Below the pieces are notes generated by a model, which was not told the origin of the DNA, ran no database searches, and saw nothing but the letters and a program-made list of their open reading frames with translations. Below are positions 46,294 through 55,905 of a DNA stretch of 64,000 nucleotides, piece after piece (within the stretch, counting starts at the first letter, position 1; the number at the start of each line of letters is the position of its first letter). The position numbers and the translations under genes were made by a program. The stretch spans positions 208,953 to 272,952 of the forward strand of contig NZ_KQ948857.1 in NCBI RefSeq assembly GCF_001514215.1. Reading direction: 5' to 3'. Source of the DNA: Streptomyces bungoensis (lineage in GTDB: Bacteria; Actinomycetota; Actinomycetes; Streptomycetales; Streptomycetaceae).

Positions 46294-46640
46294 GACCCCT
46301 CACTTTCGGGTTGGGCGATTTGCGTACTTTGTTCATGATGTGTATGGGGGCCGTGAAGTGGTGGACCGACGCCCGTGGCGCGTCGATGTTCCGATGAACA
46401 CCACCCGGATGGACGCAGGAGGCCCGGAAAGCCGCCGAAGAAGGAAGAGAGTGGACGAAAAGGGGGCAAAGTGACGCGCCGTGAGGGTCCGATCACCCCC
46501 GGTCGCAGCGGCGCGGACCCGGCCTACTGCGCGGACGGGGGCGGGAGTTGAGGCCCGGCGCAGGTCACCGATCGATATCGGCCGGTGTGTATAGTCGGGC
46601 GCCAGAGGTCCCCTACGTCAAGGAAAGACGAGGTCGCGCG
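46294..46640. promoter_or_regulatory. divergent promoter region (347 bp)
   Basis: A TATAGT -10-like hexamer at 46590-46595 lies 46 bases before the DLW-39 start, with a plausible GATCGATATCG segment upstream. The other side serves the 45910-46293 gene. No further feature is seen. Confidence 0.5.
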
Positions 46641-46769
46641 GTGAAGAAGCTGCTCCTGGTCGCACTGGCCGCCATCGGCGGGCTCCTCGTGTACCGCCAG
46701 ATCCAGGCGGATCGCGCCGAGCAGGACCTGTGGACGGAGGCGACTGACTCCGTGCCCACGGGTTCGTGA
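46641..46769 (+). CDS. DLW-39 family protein
   Basis: 42 residues starting GTG 46641 (MKKLLLVALAAIGGLLVYRQIQADRAEQDLWTEATD). A single hydrophobic helix is followed by the DLW motif that names the family, found near tRNA and oriC genes in Streptomyces. Function unknown. Confidence 0.88.
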   Translation: MKKLLLVALAAIGGLLVYRQIQADRAEQDLWTEATDSVPTGS

Positions 46770-46791
46770 GTACCGATCCCAGAATCTGATC

Positions 46792-46823
46792 AAGCCCCGG
46801 CCGCCCGAGCGGTCGGGGCTTTG
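46792..46823 (+). terminator. terminator after DLW-39 gene
   Basis: AAGCCCCG and CGGGGCTT around a 14-base loop, followed by TTGTG. Confidence 0.75.
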
Positions 46824-46990
46824 TGTTGCCCCGGCGGGCCGCGCACACCGCTCGTGTTGCCGGTCCCCGGCGAGTGGTGTACGCGCCGCGGAGACGGACT
46901 CCGCAGAGGCCCGGCGTTTCGGACGGCCGTACGGATTCCCCGGATGGCGCAGCGGCGGGCGGGGCAGGATGGGCGCGACCGGATGCGCGG

Positions 46991-48409
46991 GTGCGGAGCG
47001 GAAGCGGCAGGGGGTGGTGGCTCGTGCGGGGGCGGGGCCGTACGGAGGGGACCTGGTGGTGGCGGGGCGTCCGACCGCCGGGCGCGGGAGCGCGGCGGGG
47101 CGCGGTCGCCGCGGCCGTGCTGTGTGCCGTGGCCGCGCTGCCGGGCGGGATCGCGGCCGCGGCCGGCCCCGGGACGTACGCCTTCGCGCCGGACGACCTG
47201 CAGGTCACCGGTACGACCGGCACCGCCGGCGCTCCGCGACTGACACCCGGCCGCACCTACCGCAGCTCACTCCCCCGGGACGGCAGGCTCCACTACCGCC
47301 TCGACCTGGACACCACGACCACGGCCTACGTCCCCGTCACCGCCGTACCGCCCGCCCACGCCACCGTCACCGCGACCGACGGCATCAAGGTCTCCGTGCG
47401 CGACCCGCACGGCAGCCCCTGCTCCTTCGCCTCCGCCCGCTTCGGCGCCGGACTCAGCCCGCGCCCCGTCACCGCCCTGGGGCGGCGCGAGGCCGGTGGT
47501 GGGACCCAGTGCCAGGGCGCCGGGACGTACGACGTCCTGGTCGAGCGCGTGGAGACCGGGCGACCGGCCGAACCGGGCCCCGGGGAGCGCTGGGACCTGG
47601 AGATCAAGCCCGTCTCGGAGCCGCGGCCGGCCAGGCCCGGGCCCACCACCGCGCCCCGCACCTGGGACTCCGCCTCCCCCGAGCCGCCCAGCGGCGCCCC
47701 CCGCCCCCGGCCCGGCGGTGCGGGCTTCGCCACCGCCCGCACCCTCGGCCAGGGAGCCTGGCGCACCGAACTGCGCCCCGGGGAGACCCTGTTCTACAAG
47801 GTGCCCCTGGAGTGGGGCCGCCGGCTGAACGCCGTCGCCGAACTGGACGCCTCCACGAACGGCCACGGCTACGTCGGCGGCGCCCTGAACCTCTCCCTCT
47901 ACAACCCCGTCCGCGGATTCGTCGACGACGCCGCACTCGGCTACACCGGCACCCGGAAGTCCGCCGCCCTCGCCCCGCTGCCGCCCGTGGAGTACACCAA
48001 CCGGTACGCCGTCCCCAGCGCCCAGAACGCGATGCGCTTCGCCGGCGACTACTACCTGGCCCTGCACCTCAGCGAGCGGATGACCGGCATCTTCGGCCAG
48101 GGGCCGTTCGGCGTGACACTGCGGGTGCGGACCGACGGGCAGGCCCACGACGGGCCCGCCTACGCCGGGCGGCCCGCGCCGGCGGACGTCTTCACGGTCA
48201 CCGCACAGGACCGGGCGGCCGTGGCGGCCGCCGGAACCCCCGGTGACGGGGGCGACGGGAGCGGCGGCACCGCGATGAAGGCGCTCGCGGCCGGCGGGAT
48301 CGGCACCGGGACCGCCCTGCTGCTGGCGCTCGGGGTGTGGACGGTGGCGGCCCGGCGGGCACCGCGGCCGCCTCAGACCCGGGCCAGCGCCCAGAAGCCC
48401 ACGGCGTAG
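46991..48409 (+). CDS. secreted/type I membrane protein of unknown function
   Basis: About 470 residues. The start is uncertain: GTG 46991 or 47024 both precede a basic region and signal helix (RRGAVAAAVLCAVAALPGGIAAAAG). A large exported domain (LHYRLDLDTTTTAYVPVTAV, CSFASARFG, TQCQGAGTYDVLVERVE) ends with one helix (GIGTGTALLLALGVWTVAARRA) that anchors it. Two Cys-containing loops suggest a disulfide. It overlaps the convergent kinase gene by 37 bases and is usually encoded next to it. No family is recognised with confidence. Confidence 0.65.
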   Translation: MRSGSGRGWWLVRGRGRTEGTWWWRGVRPPGAGARRGAVAAAVLCAVAALPGGIAAAAGPGTYAFAPDDLQVTGTTGTAGAPRLTPGRTYRSSLPRDGRLHYRLDLDTTTTAYVPVTAVPPAHATVTATDGIKVSVRDPHGSPCSFASARFGAGLSPRPVTALGRREAGGGTQCQGAGTYDVLVERVETGRPAEPGPGERWDLEIKPVSEPRPARPGPTTAPRTWDSASPEPPSGAPRPRPGGAGFATARTLGQGAWRTELRPGETLFYKVPLEWGRRLNAVAELDASTNGHGYVGGALNLSLYNPVRGFVDDAALGYTGTRKSAALAPLPPVEYTNRYAVPSAQNAMRFAGDYYLALHLSERMTGIFGQGPFGVTLRVRTDGQAHDGPAYAGRPAPADVFTVTAQDRAAVAAAGTPGDGGDGSGGTAMKALAAGGIGTGTALLLALGVWTVAARRAPRPPQTRASAQKPTA

Positions 48410-49872
48410 CAGACCAGCGCCAGGAGCAGGATCGGGATCGCCGCCTTCGCCGGCGGACCGGGCCGGCGCGGCGCGCGGCGCGCCCGGCGGCCGCGCCCAC
48501 CACGCCCGGCTGCCGCCACGACGGGCCGCGGGGGAGGCGCCGGCTGCGGGTCCCGGGCGGTGTACGCGGCGGTGGAGGCGTCCTCACGGGGCGCAGTCTG
48601 CGGGACCGGAGGGGCCGCCGGGGCCGGATGCCAGGGCCCGTACGGCTCGGCGGGAGACCACAGGGCCGGTGGCGTGGGGCCGGGCGCGGAGGGCGCCGTG
48701 GGGGGAGTCGACGGCTGCCGCGCCGTCGCAGGAGGCCCGAAAGGCTGCTCGGCGTCACGCCGGGGGGCCGGCTGCGGGGGCGGAAGGTGGAAGCTGCCCG
48801 TGTCCGACATCGAGACCGAGGCAGTGGCCGAGGAGCGCGCCCCGGCACCGCCCAGCCGGGGGTCGAGGGACACGGCCCGCGCACCGGACTCCTCGGACCG
48901 GGCCGGCGGGGAGTCTCCGGCACCGCCGACGTCGAGGCCGGCACCCGTGCTGTCCTCGCCCGACGCCGCCACACGCACACCGGAAGCGCGCCGGAGCGGT
49001 CCGTCCGGGCCGAATCCGGGCGGCAGCGGCCCCAGTTGGTCGAAGATCTCGATCAGCTCGTCGTCGGGTCCGGGCTCCGGCAGCAGCTCCGCGGCGGCCG
49101 CGAGCGCCTTGCGCGCACCGGTGGCCGTACGGAACCGGGCTTCCGGATCAGGCTGCAGCAGCGTGGCCACGACCTGCCAGACAGGGTCCGGAATGCCCTT
49201 CGGAGGCCCGGGAGTTCCCTGCTCCATGAAGTACTGCACGAGCGCCTTGGCGTCGGGCTTGGCGCCCTCGAGCAGGTACAGCGCGACCAGTCCCACCGCG
49301 AACAGGTCGGCCGGGAAGTCCGGTTCGGCCCCCAGCATCTGCTCGGGCGCCAGATAGCCGGGCGTGCCCACCACGAGGTTGGTCTCCGTCAGGCGGGGCT
49401 CGCCGAACCGCATGGCGATACCGAAGTCGGACAGCCTCAGCCGCGGCCGGCCGGTACCGGTGGCCTCCAGCAGCACGTTGGCGGGCTTGATGTCCCGGTG
49501 GACGACTCCCTCCGCGTGCACCGCGGCGACGCCGGACAGGAGCTGGTCGAGCAGCGTGCACACGAACGCCGGCGGAAGCGGGCCGTAGTCCCCGACGAGG
49601 TGGACCAGCGAGCCGCCCCCGACCAGGTCCATGGTGAACAGCACCTTGTCGTCGTCGGCGGCCCAGCTGGCCGGGGCGAGGACGTGCGGATGGTCGATGC
49701 GCAGCGCCTGCTCCCGCACGAAGCGCAGCAGCGAGTGGGCGTCGCGCTGCTGGAGCACCTTGGCGGCCACATAGCGCCGGCGCCGGTGGTCCCAGGCACG
49801 CCACACGGCACCCGCGCCACCGCGCCCGATCGGGTCGGCCAGCTCGTACCGGCCGGCGAAGACCTCACCCAT
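48373..49872 (-). CDS. serine/threonine protein kinase with C-terminal membrane anchor
   Basis: 499 residues from ATG 49872, preferred over a TTG at 49896. The kinase domain is complete: GRGGAGAVWRAW loop, catalytic Lys in VAAKVLQQ, HRDIKPANVLLE, and DFGIAMRF. The region between residues 280 and 460 is Pro/Ala/Gly-rich. One helix (AAIPILLLALVCYAVGFWALARV) lies at the C-terminus with almost no tail, so the kinase domain is cytoplasmic and no extracellular sensor is present. It is likely partnered with the convergent secreted/membrane protein. Confidence 0.92.
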   Translation of the reverse strand: MGEVFAGRYELADPIGRGGAGAVWRAWDHRRRRYVAAKVLQQRDAHSLLRFVREQALRIDHPHVLAPASWAADDDKVLFTMDLVGGGSLVHLVGDYGPLPPAFVCTLLDQLLSGVAAVHAEGVVHRDIKPANVLLEATGTGRPRLRLSDFGIAMRFGEPRLTETNLVVGTPGYLAPEQMLGAEPDFPADLFAVGLVALYLLEGAKPDAKALVQYFMEQGTPGPPKGIPDPVWQVVATLLQPDPEARFRTATGARKALAAAAELLPEPGPDDELIEIFDQLGPLPPGFGPDGPLRRASGVRVAASGEDSTGAGLDVGGAGDSPPARSEESGARAVSLDPRLGGAGARSSATASVSMSDTGSFHLPPPQPAPRRDAEQPFGPPATARQPSTPPTAPSAPGPTPPALWSPAEPYGPWHPAPAAPPVPQTAPREDASTAAYTARDPQPAPPPRPVVAAAGRGGRGRRARRAPRRPGPPAKAAIPILLLALVCYAVGFWALARV

Positions 49873-50015
49873 GACAGTCCGCAGCTCCCTCCCCAAGCCA
49901 CCCGTTCCCCCACCAGCGCCCGGCTACCCCCCAGCCCCCCGGCGTCTCACCCCCACGTCGACGATCATGTCCCCGGGCCCGGTCCCGGCCCCCTCCGGGA
50001 CACCGGGCCGTGAGG

Positions 50016-50564
50016 TCAGTTCTGGTGGGACTGGTAGTGCGCGACCGCGTCGGAGGTACGGCCGGCGCCGTAGACCCGGAGGAACTCTGCCAGTTCGGGG
50101 TGGCTCGGGGCGAGGGAGTCGGCCGCCTCGATGATGTCGCCGGCGGCGGCCACCGAGCGCAGCAGCGACTGGATCTCGCGCACCACGCGCTTGACCGTCG
50201 GCGCCCCCGAACCACTGGTCGTCTGCGTCGTGTTGTTCAGCACGGATCCCCCCTGCGACTTCTTGATCTCTTCCATGCGCTCGGTCGCCTCGGCCGCGCT
50301 GACGCTGCCGTCCGCGACCTGGGCCGCCAGCTCCTGCAGCAGCTGTACCCGCTGGACCACGGCAGGATTGCCGATCTTGGCACGCTGGCCGCTCATCAGC
50401 TGCGACAGCATCGGGGCCGACAGGCCCAGGACCGCCGCGAGACGGGCCTGGTTCAGCCCGAGATCGTCGATGAGCTTACGGAAGAGCGCCCCCAACGGCT
50501 CCCCGTACCAGTTCCGCTGCAGCTCCCGCGCTCTCGCGGTGGCTTCCTGCTGTGCGGCGTCCAT
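50016..50564 (-). CDS. XRE-type helix-turn-helix DNA-binding protein
   Basis: 182 residues. The HTH is GLNQARLAAVLGLSAPMLSQLMSGQRAKIGNPAVVQRV (residues ~35-72). A helical segment (AAEATERMEEIKKSQGG) and a C-terminal domain of unknown fold follow. A conserved Streptomyces regulator upstream of tRNA-Ala; its targets are unknown. Confidence 0.85.
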   Translation of the reverse strand: MDAAQQEATARARELQRNWYGEPLGALFRKLIDDLGLNQARLAAVLGLSAPMLSQLMSGQRAKIGNPAVVQRVQLLQELAAQVADGSVSAAEATERMEEIKKSQGGSVLNNTTQTTSGSGAPTVKRVVREIQSLLRSVAAAGDIIEAADSLAPSHPELAEFLRVYGAGRTSDAVAHYQSHQN

Positions 50565-50747
50565 TGCGTCTCCCCATCGCTTCCCCAGAGAACCGCGGTT
50601 CGCTGTAGCGAACCACGCCGAGCATCTTACGGAGCGTGGTCATCCACGGGGACCCCCAATCTTTTTGCGGGATACGGGGGGTGACCCGGTACTCTGGTCT
50701 CCGGCGCCCGCTGGACCACTGGTCCTCCAGCCGGACGCTTCCCTTCC

Positions 50748-50820
50748 GGGGCCTTAGCTCAGTTGGTAGAGCGCCGTCTTTGCATGGCGGATGTCAGGGG
50801 TTCGACTCCCCTAGGCTCCA
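50748..50820 (+). tRNA. tRNA-Ala (anticodon TGC)
   Basis: The acceptor arms are GGGGCCT and AGGCTCC, with D loop AGCTCAGTTGGTAGAGC, anticodon loop TTTGCAT and T arm GGGGTTCGACTCCCC. CCA is not encoded after the discriminator A at 50820. Confidence 0.97.
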
Positions 50821-50826
50821 CACACA

Positions 50827-50869
50827 GATCCCCTCCGGCCTGCGTGAACGCGGGCCGGAGGGGATCTTT
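50827..50869 (+). terminator. tRNA-Ala terminator
   Basis: A 14-bp perfect stem (50827-50840 and 50853-50866) with a 12-base loop followed by TTT. Confidence 0.88.
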
Positions 50870-50872
50870 CGG

Positions 50873-50886
50873 GTTTCACGTGAAAC
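50873..50886. promoter_or_regulatory. parS site
   Basis: GTTTCACGTGAAAC, perfect 14-bp core with both outer bases changed, four bases after the tRNA-Ala terminator. Confidence 0.9.
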
Positions 50887-50955
50887 GGCCGGTGGGGCGG
50901 GCGACCCTCAAGTCACCCGCCCCACCGCACCGTTGGCACCCTGCGGTGCCTGGGC

Positions 50956-51654
50956 TCACTCCTCCTCGTCGCGGCGCGAAGCCTCCTCGGCCTCCTTCGC
51001 CTGGACCTCCGGGTCCAGCGGCGAGCTGCCGCTGCCGTCGACCGAGCTCAGCCGGCCGGTCTCCGGCACCTCCGTCGCGGCGGGCGGCTCGACCAGCCAG
51101 TCCGGGTTGGCCTGCTTGTCCCACCACTTCCAGGCCGCGAACGCGCCCCCCGCGGCCAGGCCCACCAGCGCCAGCACCTTCACGGCACGGCCCGCGCGGG
51201 AACGCCGCGCATTGCGCCGGGCCAGCTTCTGGATCTGCTGCGCCGTGACCTGGCCGCGCAGTGCGGCCAGCGCGGCGGCACCGCGGGCAGCGGCCTCGTC
51301 GCGCACCGGCGCGGCCGCGGCCATCGCCTGCTCGATCTTCGGACGCGAGTACTCGGCGGCCTGCCGGGCGGCCTTGCGGGTACGGGCGGCGGCCTCCTGC
51401 GCGGCCATGTCCACTTTGGGCGGCACATGGGCGCGGGCCTGGTCCAGGCGTGGGGCGAGCCGGGCGTCGTACTGCTCGCGGGCCTGCTCAGCGGCCTGCG
51501 ACACCACGGGCGCCAGCCGTACGCGTGCCTCCTGCGCGTAATGCGCGGCACGCTCCTTGGCCGTGTCGGCATAGGGCGCCACCACTTCCGCGGCGTGCAG
51601 CACGCTGTCCTTCGCCGAGCCGGTCGCGGCGCGCACGCTGTCGATGCGGGTCAC
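50956..51654 (-). CDS. DUF5324 family protein
   Basis: 232 residues. Long Ala/Arg/Glu-rich helices (AADTAKERAAHYAQEARVRLAPVVSQAAEQAREQY) suggest coiled coils, one membrane helix (VLALVGLAAGGAFAAWKWW, about 158-176) and an acidic tail. The pattern MTRIDSVRAATGSAKDSVLHAAEVVAPYADTA is that of DUF5324, of unknown role. Confidence 0.85.
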   Translation of the reverse strand: MTRIDSVRAATGSAKDSVLHAAEVVAPYADTAKERAAHYAQEARVRLAPVVSQAAEQAREQYDARLAPRLDQARAHVPPKVDMAAQEAAARTRKAARQAAEYSRPKIEQAMAAAAPVRDEAAARGAAALAALRGQVTAQQIQKLARRNARRSRAGRAVKVLALVGLAAGGAFAAWKWWDKQANPDWLVEPPAATEVPETGRLSSVDGSGSSPLDPEVQAKEAEEASRRDEEE

Positions 51655-51898
51655 GGGTTTCCTCCTCCTCGGTGGCGTACGGTAATCGGCTTTCCACCCT
51701 TTTACGGATCATGCCTGCCAACGGCCGACGCGGCATGCGAGGGCGGGCATACGGGTGCAACGAAGGCCTCCCCCACGACACTGCCACGCATCACCCCCGC
51801 GCGCCCCCCGCAACACGGGAACTCCCCGACGCGAGACGCCGCCGCCCCCCGGACGTGCGAGGATCGGGGCCTTACACGAGAAGAACGGAAGGCACACC

Positions 51899-52459
<561 letters not shown>

Positions 52460-52496
52460 GCCCCGCCGCGCCCCAGGTCACCCGCCGGGAACCAAT

Positions 52497-52528
52497 CGCC
52501 CCGCTCGTCCGTAAGGAAGAGCGGGGCG
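52497..52528 (+). terminator. terminator after the cyclophilin gene
   Basis: CGCCCCGCTC and GAGCGGGGCG separated by 12 bases. Confidence 0.8.
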
Positions 52529-52572
52529 GGGTATTGCCGCAAGGAGAGGCCACCGACCAGCAAGGGGACGCC

Positions 52573-53463
52573 ATGGACCAGGCCGCAGGCAGCACACAGC
52601 ACGCCCGGAGCCTGCCCGTGTGCTACCGGCACCCGGACCGGGAGACCGGCGTGCGCTGCACCCGCTGCGAGCGGCCCATCTGCCCCGAATGCATGGTCAG
52701 CGCCTCGGTCGGCTTCCAGTGCCCCGACTGCGTGCGCGGCGGCTCCGGCACCGGACACCCGCCGGCCGCCTCGCGCCCCCGAACGGTGGCCGGCGGCACG
52801 GTCACGGCGGACCCGCGGCTGGCCACCAAGGTGCTGATCGGGATCAACCTCGCCGTCTTCCTGCTCCAGCTCGCCGTCGGGGACCGCTTCACCAGCCGGT
52901 TCGAGCTCTTCGGGCAGGCCCACGCCCCCCTGCTCACCGGGGTGCAGGGCGTCGCCGAGGGCCAGTACTACCGCATGCTGACCGCGATGTTCCTGCACGG
53001 CGGCTACACCCACATCCTGTTCAACATGCTCAGCCTGTGGTGGCTCGGCGGCCCGCTGGAGACCGCCCTGGGCCGCGCCCGCTACCTCACCCTCTACTTC
53101 GTCTCGGGTCTGGCCGGCAGCGCCCTCACCTACCTGATCGCGGATCCGAACCAGCCCTCCCTGGGCGCGTCCGGCGCGATCTTCGGGCTCTTCGGCGCCA
53201 CCGGCGTCCTGATGCGCCGGCTCAACTACGACCTGCGGCCGCTGGTCGCCCTGCTGGTGATCAACCTGGTCATCACCTTCACCCCGGGGATGCACATCGC
53301 CTGGGAGGCCCACATCGGCGGCCTCGTCGCCGGCATCGTGACCGGGTACGCCATGGTCCACGCCCCGCGCCGGAACCGGGCGCTGATCCAGTACGGCACC
53401 TGTGCGCTCGTGCTGGCCGTGGTGGCGGTGCTGACGCTGGTCAGAACAGCTCAGCTGACCTGA
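52573..53463 (+). CDS. rhomboid family intramembrane serine protease with N-terminal B-box zinc finger
   Basis: 296 residues from ATG 52573. The N-terminal zinc finger CYRHPDRETGVRCTRCERPICPECM is followed by six or more helices. The catalytic Ser is in LGASGAIFGLFG and the His in WEAHIGG, with FLHGGYTHILFNMLSLWWLG as the L1/Asn region. Cleaves membrane proteins within the bilayer; the substrate is unknown. Confidence 0.95.
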   Translation: MDQAAGSTQHARSLPVCYRHPDRETGVRCTRCERPICPECMVSASVGFQCPDCVRGGSGTGHPPAASRPRTVAGGTVTADPRLATKVLIGINLAVFLLQLAVGDRFTSRFELFGQAHAPLLTGVQGVAEGQYYRMLTAMFLHGGYTHILFNMLSLWWLGGPLETALGRARYLTLYFVSGLAGSALTYLIADPNQPSLGASGAIFGLFGATGVLMRRLNYDLRPLVALLVINLVITFTPGMHIAWEAHIGGLVAGIVTGYAMVHAPRRNRALIQYGTCALVLAVVAVLTLVRTAQLT

Positions 53464-53473
53464 TACCGAACCG

Positions 53474-53683
53474 TTGTCCACAGCGCGTGGCGGATCTTGT
53501 GCATAGTGTGCGAACACACCTGCGCCCCCTGCCGCTCTCCTGCGTTCATGCAGGTCAGGCAGGGGGCGAACGGGTGTACGTCGGTCTTGTGGCAGTCACA
53601 CCGGCGTCAACGTCCTGCGGGTTATCCACAGATCGTAGTCTTTTCCCCAGGACCCTGTGGAAAGCTCTTCAACCTGTGGATAA
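53474..53683. promoter_or_regulatory. cluster of DnaA boxes outside oriC
   Basis: TTGTCCACA (53474-53482), TTATCCACA (53622-53630) and TGTGGATAA (53675-53683, opposite strand), plus a TGTGGAAAG near-match at 53656. They fill the gap between the rhomboid and crgA genes, 35 kb from oriC. Confidence 0.8.
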
Positions 53684-53710
53684 CTCAGAGCGACGACGGC
53701 CGCGGACGCG

Positions 53711-53965
53711 CTACTTCCACTGGGTGGACACGCCGAACCCGGCGGCGATGAAGCCGAAGCCCACCACGATGTTCCAGTTGTCCAGGCTGTCGATCGGCAG
53801 CGAACCGTCGGTCACGTAGAAGACGACGATCCAGGCCAGCCCGATGAGGAACATGGCCAGCATGACCGGCGCGACCCAGGCGCTGTTGGTGAGCTTGATG
53901 GCCTGCGCCTGCTTCGCCGGCGGCGGCGTGTAGTCGGCCTTCTTGCGGATACGTGACTTCGGCAC
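53711..53965 (-). CDS. crgA: cell division protein CrgA
   Basis: 84 residues. Starts MPKSRIRKKADYTPPPAK with the polar N-terminus, then two membrane helices (WVAPVMLAMFLIGLAWIVVFYV and NIVVGFGFIAAGFGV) and short ends. CrgA delays FtsZ ring assembly and coordinates aerial growth and sporulation septation in Streptomyces. GTG start at 53965. Divergent from the DUF881 gene. Confidence 0.95.
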   Translation of the reverse strand: MPKSRIRKKADYTPPPAKQAQAIKLTNSAWVAPVMLAMFLIGLAWIVVFYVTDGSLPIDSLDNWNIVVGFGFIAAGFGVSTQWK

Positions 53966-54117
53966 GAGGGTCTCTCCTGTCGATGCGCTGCGTGGCCGCG
54001 CAGGTAACTGGGTCTGGCTCGGGGCAGCGTACAAGGGGACAGTAAGGGCAGACTCAGTGCTCCCCCGGGCGTCCGTTAGCGTAGTGCTTCCGCGGCGCCG
54101 AAGGAGATAAGGGTACG

Positions 54118-54906
54118 TTGAGCAATTCTGCCGACTCCCCCGGGACGGGATCAACGGGTTCCGGCCCCGTCCGTGCGTTCCGCCTGCGGCCGGTGCGGAT
54201 CCTGACGGCCGCCGTCTTCGCGCTGGCGGGTCTGCTGTTCATCACCAGCTTCAACACGGCCAAGGGTACCGACATCCGGCAGGACGCCTCCCTGCTGAAG
54301 CTGTCCGACCTGATCCAGGAGCGCAGCCGCAAGAACCAGGGGCTGGACCAGTCCAACGCCGCCCTGCGCGATCGCGTGGAGTCGCTCGCCGAGGGCGACG
54401 ACGGCAGCACCAGGGCGCAGGACCGGAAGCTCAGCGGCCTGGAGAAGAGCGCGGGCACCGAGAAGGTCACCGGCAGGGCGGTCAGCGTCACCCTCAACGA
54501 CGCCCCGCCGAACGCGACCGCCAAGCTCCCGGGCTACCCCGAGCCGCAGCCCGACTACCTGGTCATCCACCAGCAGGACCTGCAGGCCGTGGTGAACGCC
54601 CTGTGGCAGGGCGGCGCGCGCGGCATCAAGGTCATGGACCAGCGGCTGATCTCCACCAGCGCGGTGCGCTGCGTCGGCAACACCCTGATCCTCCAGGGCC
54701 GCGTCTACTCGCCGCCGTACAAGATCACCGCGGTCGGGGACCCCGGCAGGCTGCAGCAGGCGCTCGCGGCCAGCAAGGCCATCCAGACCTACATGGTCTA
54801 CGTCAACGTCTACGGCCTCGGGTGGAAGGTCACCGAGGACGGGACGGTGACGCTTCCGGGCTACTCGGGCACAGTGGACCTGCACTACGCCAAGCCCGCG
54901 CAGTAG
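54118..54906 (+). CDS. DUF881 family protein
   Basis: 262 residues, TTG start at 54118 with AAGGAGATAAGGG upstream. An N-terminal membrane helix (RILTAAVFALAGLLFITSFN) is followed by a coiled-coil (LIQERSRKNQGLDQSNAALRDRVESL) and the DUF881 domain with NALWQGGARGIKVMDQRLI and SPPYKITAVGD. Conserved near crgA and pabA. Probably a secreted-face protein linked to envelope or division. Confidence 0.9.
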   Translation: MSNSADSPGTGSTGSGPVRAFRLRPVRILTAAVFALAGLLFITSFNTAKGTDIRQDASLLKLSDLIQERSRKNQGLDQSNAALRDRVESLAEGDDGSTRAQDRKLSGLEKSAGTEKVTGRAVSVTLNDAPPNATAKLPGYPEPQPDYLVIHQQDLQAVVNALWQGGARGIKVMDQRLISTSAVRCVGNTLILQGRVYSPPYKITAVGDPGRLQQALAASKAIQTYMVYVNVYGLGWKVTEDGTVTLPGYSGTVDLHYAKPAQ

Positions 54907-55108
54907 CCGCCCGGTCACGTATCGGATCGACAAAGGGCGCCACAAATCGGTTCCGGCCGACGTTGAGGTGTTCGACCCTGTGCCACGTAAGTCCGGTTAC
55001 CGGGGGCCGGGCCGGCCTGTGGAGGCAGCCCGGCCGACGGCTCCGCGCCGTTAGTCTGGTGCCGTACGGCGTGTGTGACCGGTGCCGTGGGGAAACGGAA
55101 GGGACGGC

Positions 55109-55270
55109 ATGTACGGCTGGATCTGGCGGCATCTGCCGGGGAACGCGTGGGTGAAGGCGCTCATCTCGCTGGTCCTGGCCCTGGCCGTGGTCTACATCCT
55201 CTTCCAGTACGTCTTCCCGTGGGCCGAGCCGCTGCTGCCCTTCAACGATGTGACGGTGGACAACCAGTGA
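55109..55270 (+). CDS. small single-span membrane protein
   Basis: 53 residues from ATG 55109: MYGWIWRHLPGNAWVKALISLVLALAVVYILFQYVFPW. One helix and short ends. The stop overlaps the pabA start by 4 bases (GTGA), so the pair is translationally coupled. Function unknown. Confidence 0.85.
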   Translation: MYGWIWRHLPGNAWVKALISLVLALAVVYILFQYVFPWAEPLLPFNDVTVDNQ

Positions 55271-55905
55271 GTGCGCGGATTCTCGTCGTCGACAACTACG
55301 ACAGCTTCGTCTTCAACCTGGTCCAGTACCTGTACCAGCTGGGCGCCGAGTGCGAGGTGCTGCGCAACGACGAGGTGTCCCCGTCGCACGCCCAGGACGG
55401 CTTCGACGGCGTGCTGCTCTCGCCCGGGCCGGGGACGCCGGAGCAGGCCGGCGTGTGCGTCGACATGGTGCGGCACTGCGCCGCGACCGGTGTCCCGGTC
55501 TTCGGCGTCTGCCTGGGCATGCAGTCGATGCAGGTGGCGTACGGCGGCGTGGTCGACCGGGCGCCGGAACTGCTGCACGGCAAGACCTCGCTGGTCGAGC
55601 ACGGAGGGAAGGGCGTGTTCGCCGGACTGCCCTCGCCGTTCACCGCGACCCGCTACCACTCGCTGGCCGCCGAGCCGGCGACCGTCCCGGCGGAGCTGGA
55701 GGTCACGGCCCGCACCCACGACGGCATCATCATGGGCCTGCGCCACCGCGAACTGCCCGTGGAGGGAGTGCAGTTCCATCCCGAGTCGGTGCTGACCGAG
55801 CACGGGCACCGGATGCTGGCCAACTGGCTGGTGGAGTGCGGCGACCAGGGCGCGGTGGCGAGGTCGGCGGGGCTCGCCCCGGTGGTGGGCAGGGCCACGG
55901 CGTGA
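55267..55905 (+). CDS. pabA: glutamine amidotransferase (anthranilate/aminodeoxychorismate synthase component II)
   Basis: 212 residues. The class I glutamine amidotransferase triad is complete: Cys in FGVCLGMQSM, His and Glu in FHPESVLTEHG, with the oxyanion loop LSPGPGTPEQAG. It supplies ammonia for chorismate amination to anthranilate (tryptophan) or p-aminobenzoate (folate). No component I gene is near, so which pathway it serves is not settled; both trpG and pabA names are used. Followed after 4-base overlap by the sortase. Confidence 0.92.
   Translation: MSARILVVDNYDSFVFNLVQYLYQLGAECEVLRNDEVSPSHAQDGFDGVLLSPGPGTPEQAGVCVDMVRHCAATGVPVFGVCLGMQSMQVAYGGVVDRAPELLHGKTSLVEHGGKGVFAGLPSPFTATRYHSLAAEPATVPAELEVTARTHDGIIMGLRHRELPVEGVQFHPESVLTEHGHRMLANWLVECGDQGAVARSAGLAPVVGRATA

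Noticed and set aside
50827..50886. A second tRNA-linked element at tRNA-Ala
   Set aside because: No direct repeat of the tRNA end is found in the following sequence and no integrase lies nearby; only terminator and parS follow.
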